This document shows, piece after piece, positions 5,321 through 8,178 of a DNA stretch of 8,178 bases; within the stretch, counting starts at the first letter, position 1; the number at the start of each line of letters is the position of its first letter. The DNA is from Thiobacillus sp. UBA2186 (lineage in GTDB: Bacteria > Pseudomonadota > Gammaproteobacteria > Burkholderiales > Thiobacillaceae), in NCBI GenBank assembly GCA_002327405.1, contig DCVO01000103.1, positions 305 through 8,482 on the forward strand, given 5' to 3'. A model generated the notes under the pieces. The model had not been told where the DNA came from. It did not search any database and worked only from the letters and a program-made list of their open reading frames with translations. Position numbers and translations under genes: made by a program.

Positions 5321-6856
5321 ATGAACCTGCTCAAAGCGCTTGCGACCATCAGCAGTTTTACCCTGCTTTCACGCATTACCGGCTTCATCCGCGACCTCCT
5401 GATCGCCCGCGCCTTCGGCGCCGGCATGATGACCGACGCTTTTTTTGTGGCCTTCAAGCTGCCCAACCTGCTGCGCCGGCTGTTCGCCGAGGGGGCCTTT
5501 TCCCAGGCTTTCGTGCCCATTCTGGCCGAATACAAGAACAAACTGGGGGATGAAGCTACCCACCGGTTGATCAACCAGACCGCCTCGCTGCTGACCCTGG
5601 CGCTGGCCGTGGTCGCCGCGATAGGCGTGCTGGCCGCGCCCTTGCTGGTCTACATCAGCGCGCCGGGCTTCGCCGACGAGCCGGCCAAGTTCGATTTGAC
5701 CGTCCTGCTTACCCGCATCACCTTCCCCTATATCGCCTTCATGTCCATGGTGGCCATGGCGGCCGGCGTGCTCAACACCTGGAGCCGATTTTCCATACCC
5801 GCCTTCACCCCGGTGCTGTTGAACGTATCCCTGATCCTGGCCGCCACCGTGGCTGCGCCCTGGTTCGACCCGCCGGTGCTGGCGCTGGCCTGGGGCGTGC
5901 TGCTGGGCGGCTTGCTGCAACTCGCCGTGCAGCTTTATGCGCTCTATCGCCTGGGCATGCTGCCGAAGCTCACCCTGGACTTTTCCGACCCCGGCGTGCG
6001 CCGCATCCTGGTGCTGATGGGGCCGGCCACCCTCGGCGTTTCCGTGGCGCAGATCAGCCTGCTCATCAACACCATCTTCGCGTCCTTCCTCGACACCGGC
6101 AGCGTGTCCTGGCTGTACTACGCCGACCGACTGATGGAGTTCCCCACCGGCATGATGGGCGTGGCATTGGGCACCGTGCTGCTGCCCTCGCTCGCCAAGC
6201 ATTACAGCGATGAATCGCCAGAAGAATATTCCCGGCTGTTGGACTGGGGCCTGCGCCTGACCCTCTTGCTGGCCCTGCCCGCCGCTGCCGCACTGGCCGT
6301 CTTGGCCGTGCCGCTGATCGCCACGCTGTTTCTCTACGGCGAATTCGGCGCGCACGACCTGTGGATGACGCGCCAGGCCCTGCTCGCCTACTCCCTCGGC
6401 CTCCTTGGCCTCATCATGGTGAAGGTGCTGGCCCCCGGCTTCTATGCGCGCCAGAACATCCGCACTCCGGTCAAGGTCGCCATCCTCACCCTGATCGCCA
6501 CCCAGATGATGAACCTGGCCTTCATCGTCCCGCTGAAGCACGCCGGCCTGGCGCTCGCCATCGGCCTCGGCGCCTGCCTAAACGCGGGGATTCTTTACAC
6601 CCTGCTGCGCAAGCACGGCATCTACACACCGCAACCCGGCTGGGGCTTGTTCATGCTCAAGGTTGCCACTGCCGTCCTCTTGATGTGCGTCGCGCTGTAT
6701 GCAGCGCACGGCCCGGACACTTCCTGGCTCGTACCCGGCTTCCTGCCGCGCGTCATCAAACTGGGCTGGATGGTGCTGCTGGGCGCGGGGGTGTATTTCG
6801 TCGCGCTGCTCGCCATGGGCATCCGCCCCTCCCAGTTTTACCGCAGGGCGGCATAA
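5321..6856 (+). CDS. murJ: Lipid II flippase MurJ (MviN)
   Basis: MurJ moves the peptidoglycan precursor lipid II from the inner to the outer face of the cytoplasmic membrane and is normally essential. The protein is 511 residues, the same size as E. coli MurJ, and hydrophobic throughout, consistent with 14 helices of the MOP flippase fold. The residues shown to matter in E. coli are present at the same numbers: Arg18 and Arg24 in SRITGFIRD, Asp39 in MMTDAFFVAFKLPN, Arg52 in NLLRRLFAEGAFSQ, and Arg270 and Glu273 in YYADRLMEFP. LNTWSRFSIPAF is at 151-162 and KVLAPGFYARQ lies in the second half. The start at 5321 matches the family (MNLLKAL), although no ribosome binding site is evident. ribF follows 34 bases downstream. 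Confidence 0.97.
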   Translation: MNLLKALATISSFTLLSRITGFIRDLLIARAFGAGMMTDAFFVAFKLPNLLRRLFAEGAFSQAFVPILAEYKNKLGDEATHRLINQTASLLTLALAVVAAIGVLAAPLLVYISAPGFADEPAKFDLTVLLTRITFPYIAFMSMVAMAAGVLNTWSRFSIPAFTPVLLNVSLILAATVAAPWFDPPVLALAWGVLLGGLLQLAVQLYALYRLGMLPKLTLDFSDPGVRRILVLMGPATLGVSVAQISLLINTIFASFLDTGSVSWLYYADRLMEFPTGMMGVALGTVLLPSLAKHYSDESPEEYSRLLDWGLRLTLLLALPAAAALAVLAVPLIATLFLYGEFGAHDLWMTRQALLAYSLGLLGLIMVKVLAPGFYARQNIRTPVKVAILTLIATQMMNLAFIVPLKHAGLALAIGLGACLNAGILYTLLRKHGIYTPQPGWGLFMLKVATAVLLMCVALYAAHGPDTSWLVPGFLPRVIKLGWMVLLGAGVYFVALLAMGIRPSQFYRRAA

Positions 6857-6866
6857 CCGTTAAAAT
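6838..6866 (+). promoter_or_regulatory. Possible internal promoter for ribF
   Basis: TAAAAT at 6861-6866 with TTACCG at 6838-6843, spaced 17 bases, lies at the murJ/ribF junction. The -35 matches the consensus at only 3 of 6 positions. The start point would be near 6873, leaving a leader of about 18 bases. Confidence 0.3.
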
Positions 6867-6890
6867 CGCGGTTTTCCAGTCGGTTAATCC

Positions 6891-7826
6891 ATGCGCATCA
6901 CCCACGGCCTGCAACCCGGCGGCAGCCCCGCCAGCGCCCCGCATGCGGTCACCATCGGCAATTTCGATGGCCTGCACCGGGGCCATCAGGCCATGCTCGC
7001 GCGCCTGAAGGAAGAAGCCGCAAAGCGCAGCCTGCAAAGCTGCGTGCTGACTTTCGAGCCGCATCCGCGCGAATTCTTCGCCCCGGGTGAGGCGCCGGCT
7101 CGACTGTCCAGCCTGCGCGAAAAAAGCGAACTGATCGCTGCTGCCGGCATCGACCGCCTGCACGTGTGCCGTTTCAACCAGCGCTTTTCTTCCCTGAGTC
7201 CGGACGACTTCATCCGGCAGGTATTGGTCAATTCGCTGGGCACGCGCTGGCTGCTGGTGGGCGACGATTTCCGTTTCGGCGCCAGGCGCGCAGGCGACTT
7301 TTCCCTGCTGCAGGAAGCCGGCGCCCGCCTCGGTTTCGAGGTTGAGTCGCTGCCCACGGTAAATGTCGAGAACAAGCGCGCCTCCAGCACTGCCGTACGC
7401 GAGGCGCTCGCCGTCGGCGACATGCAGCACGCACGCGAACTGCTGGGCCGCCCCTACAGCATTTCCGGCCATGTCATGCACGGAAACAAGCTTGGGAGGC
7501 AAATCGGCTTTCCCACCGCCAATATCCAGCTGCAGCACAACCGCCCGCCGCTCTCCGGCGTCTTCGCCGTCGAGGTCTGCGGCTTGAACGGCGCGCCGCT
7601 CAGGGGGGTGGCGAGCCTGGGCACCCGCCCCACCGTGCACGAAAACGGCAATCCCACGCTGGAAGTGTTCATCTTCGATTTTCGCGACGACCTCTACGGC
7701 CGCCGCCTGCGCGTGGACTTCCTGAAAAAGCTGCGCGACGAGGAAAAGTATCCCGACCTCGATGCGCTCATCAATCAGATCAACCGCGACGTGGACAACG
7801 CGCGCGCATTTTTCGCCGCTCGATAA
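6891..7826 (+). CDS. ribF: Bifunctional riboflavin kinase / FAD synthetase
   Basis: RibF phosphorylates riboflavin to FMN and then adenylates FMN to FAD, in the cytoplasm. It is 311 residues, normal for the bacterial two-domain enzyme. The N-terminal FAD synthetase (nucleotidyltransferase) domain shows TIGNFDGLHRGH at 21-32 with the HxGH-type motif, DDFRFG at 125-130 and SSTAVR at 165-170. The C-terminal riboflavin kinase domain shows GNKLGRQIGFPTAN at 198-211, Glu258 in LEVFIFDF as the likely catalytic base, and DLYGRRLRVDFLKKLRDEEK at 267-286. The ATG at 6891 gives the expected start; no strong ribosome binding site is seen. It follows murJ closely and precedes ileS, the usual ribF-ileS order, though here a repeat element separates the two. 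Confidence 0.97.
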   Translation: MRITHGLQPGGSPASAPHAVTIGNFDGLHRGHQAMLARLKEEAAKRSLQSCVLTFEPHPREFFAPGEAPARLSSLREKSELIAAAGIDRLHVCRFNQRFSSLSPDDFIRQVLVNSLGTRWLLVGDDFRFGARRAGDFSLLQEAGARLGFEVESLPTVNVENKRASSTAVREALAVGDMQHARELLGRPYSISGHVMHGNKLGRQIGFPTANIQLQHNRPPLSGVFAVEVCGLNGAPLRGVASLGTRPTVHENGNPTLEVFIFDFRDDLYGRRLRVDFLKKLRDEEKYPDLDALINQINRDVDNARAFFAAR

Positions 7827-7845
7827 TTTTGAAACCCCTACTTCA

Positions 7846-7966
7846 AGCCACAGAGGACACAGAGCAAACCCGCGCCTGCATGCCTATGGCGTTACTTGAG
7901 AAAGCCCAAGTCGCAATCCGGAAAAAATCTGGTTTTCCCTCTGTGGCCTCTGTGCTCTCTGTGGCT
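7846..7966. repeat. Inverted-repeat element made of CTCTGTG heptamers between ribF and ileS
   Basis: The left arm AGCCACAGAGGACACAGAG (7846-7864) is the reverse complement of the right arm CTCTGTGCTCTCTGTGGCT (7948-7966) at 17 of 19 positions. The right side extends to three 9-base units (CTCTGTGGC, CTCTGTGCT, CTCTGTGGC; 7939-7965), and the left arm holds two units on the opposite strand. About 83 bases lie between the arms, with no protein gene. Similar CTCTGTG strings are, from memory, scattered between genes in many environmental bacteria, but I cannot name a defined family. The element resembles a small non-autonomous mobile or structural repeat. Its arms could fold together in RNA between ribF and ileS. 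Confidence 0.7.
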
Positions 7967-7990
7967 GACTTTCCTGGAATTTAAAAAATA

Positions 7991-8178
7991 ATGGCCGACT
8001 ACAAAGACACCCTGAACCTGCCCGATACGCCCTTCCCCATGCGCGGCGACTTGGCCCGCCGCGAGCCGGGCTGGGTCAGGCAATGGCAGGAGAAAAACCG
8101 CTACCGCCGGATCCGCGACCTAGCCGCCGGCCGGCCCAAGTTCATCCTGCACGACGGCCCGCCCTATGCCAACGGGCA
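7991..8178 (+). CDS. ileS: Isoleucyl-tRNA synthetase, N-terminal end (runs off the right edge)
   Basis: IleS charges tRNA-Ile with isoleucine, with editing of valine, in the cytoplasm. Only 62 codons of a protein usually over 900 residues are in the window, so nothing can be said about its editing domain or end. The start MADYKDTLNLPDTPFPMRGD is typical, and FILHDGPPYANG (51-62) leads into the class I HIGH signature, which lies just past the edge. The ATG at 7991-7993 must be the start because an in-frame TAA lies at 7982-7984. No clear ribosome binding site is seen; TGGA lies 14 bases or more upstream, followed by an A-rich stretch. ribF to ileS is a conserved order, but a 164-base gap with a repeat element separates them here. 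Confidence 0.96.
   Translation, partial: MADYKDTLNLPDTPFPMRGDLARREPGWVRQWQEKNRYRRIRDLAAGRPKFILHDGPPYANG

Noticed and set aside
5369..6541. 390-codon open frame on the minus strand opposite murJ
   Set aside because: Gly/Gln/His-rich low-complexity translation from the reverse strand of a hydrophobic, Leu/Ala-rich gene; not a membrane or known soluble protein.
6855..6873. AACCG...CGGTT as a terminator after murJ
   Set aside because: A five-pair stem with a 9-base loop and a poor T-run; it overlaps the possible ribF promoter and is too weak to support.
6756..7640. 294-codon open frame on the minus strand opposite ribF
   Set aside because: Antisense to a complete RibF with all motifs; no domain recognised.
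7920..7938. GGAAAA...TTTTCC as a terminator after ribF
   Set aside because: Only six AT-rich pairs and no T-run after the stem; too weak to call.
7892..8083. 63-codon minus-strand frame whose product contains SHREHRGHRG
   Set aside because: This peptide is the translation of the CTCTGTG repeat and runs antisense into ileS; such HRE/HRG strings are typical spurious products of this repeat.

Overview
The window is a GC-rich, gene-dense piece of a bacterial chromosome, most likely from a betaproteobacterium. The evidence is the neighbourhood (DUF3579 gene, rpsT, murJ, ribF, ileS next to arginine genes), the close match of the proteins to proteobacterial families, and the TAAAAT/TAGAAT-type -10 elements. 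A Nitrosomonadales-type genus such as Sulfuricella, Thiobacillus or Gallionella is a guess from gene content, not something the sequence proves. I see no phage, transposase, CRISPR array, rRNA or tRNA.

Bases 1-4246 are all read leftward. In order of transcription they are sodB (iron superoxide dismutase), a hairpin terminator, a 31-codon one-helix membrane peptide, a four-helix membrane protein resembling the N-terminal domain of urate hydroxylase PuuD, a second terminator, and then argD, argF, a DUF2283 gene and argG (cut by the window edge). The arg genes supply late steps of arginine synthesis: ArgD makes N-acetylornithine, ArgF makes citrulline, ArgG makes argininosuccinate. The DUF2283 gene sits inside this run and its ATG overlaps the argF stop.

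Bases 4247-4547 are a gene-free divergent control region holding the sodB promoter and leader and a probable promoter for the rightward DUF3579 gene. DUF3579 and rpsT (ribosomal protein S20, leftward) converge on a shared bidirectional terminator at about 4864-4891. rpsT has a clear promoter and a 70-base leader with a hairpin.

Bases 5321-8178 are read rightward: murJ (lipid II flippase), ribF (FAD synthesis) and the start of ileS (isoleucyl-tRNA synthetase, cut by the window edge). This is the familiar rpsT / ribF-ileS housekeeping neighbourhood with murJ included. The 164 bases between ribF and ileS hold an inverted repeat built from CTCTGTG heptamers.

Most of the window is ordinary core genome. 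The parts most worth a second look are the unnamed 31-residue membrane peptide paired with the PuuD-like protein, the DUF2283 gene coupled to argF, the terminator just before argD, and the CTCTGTG repeat element.
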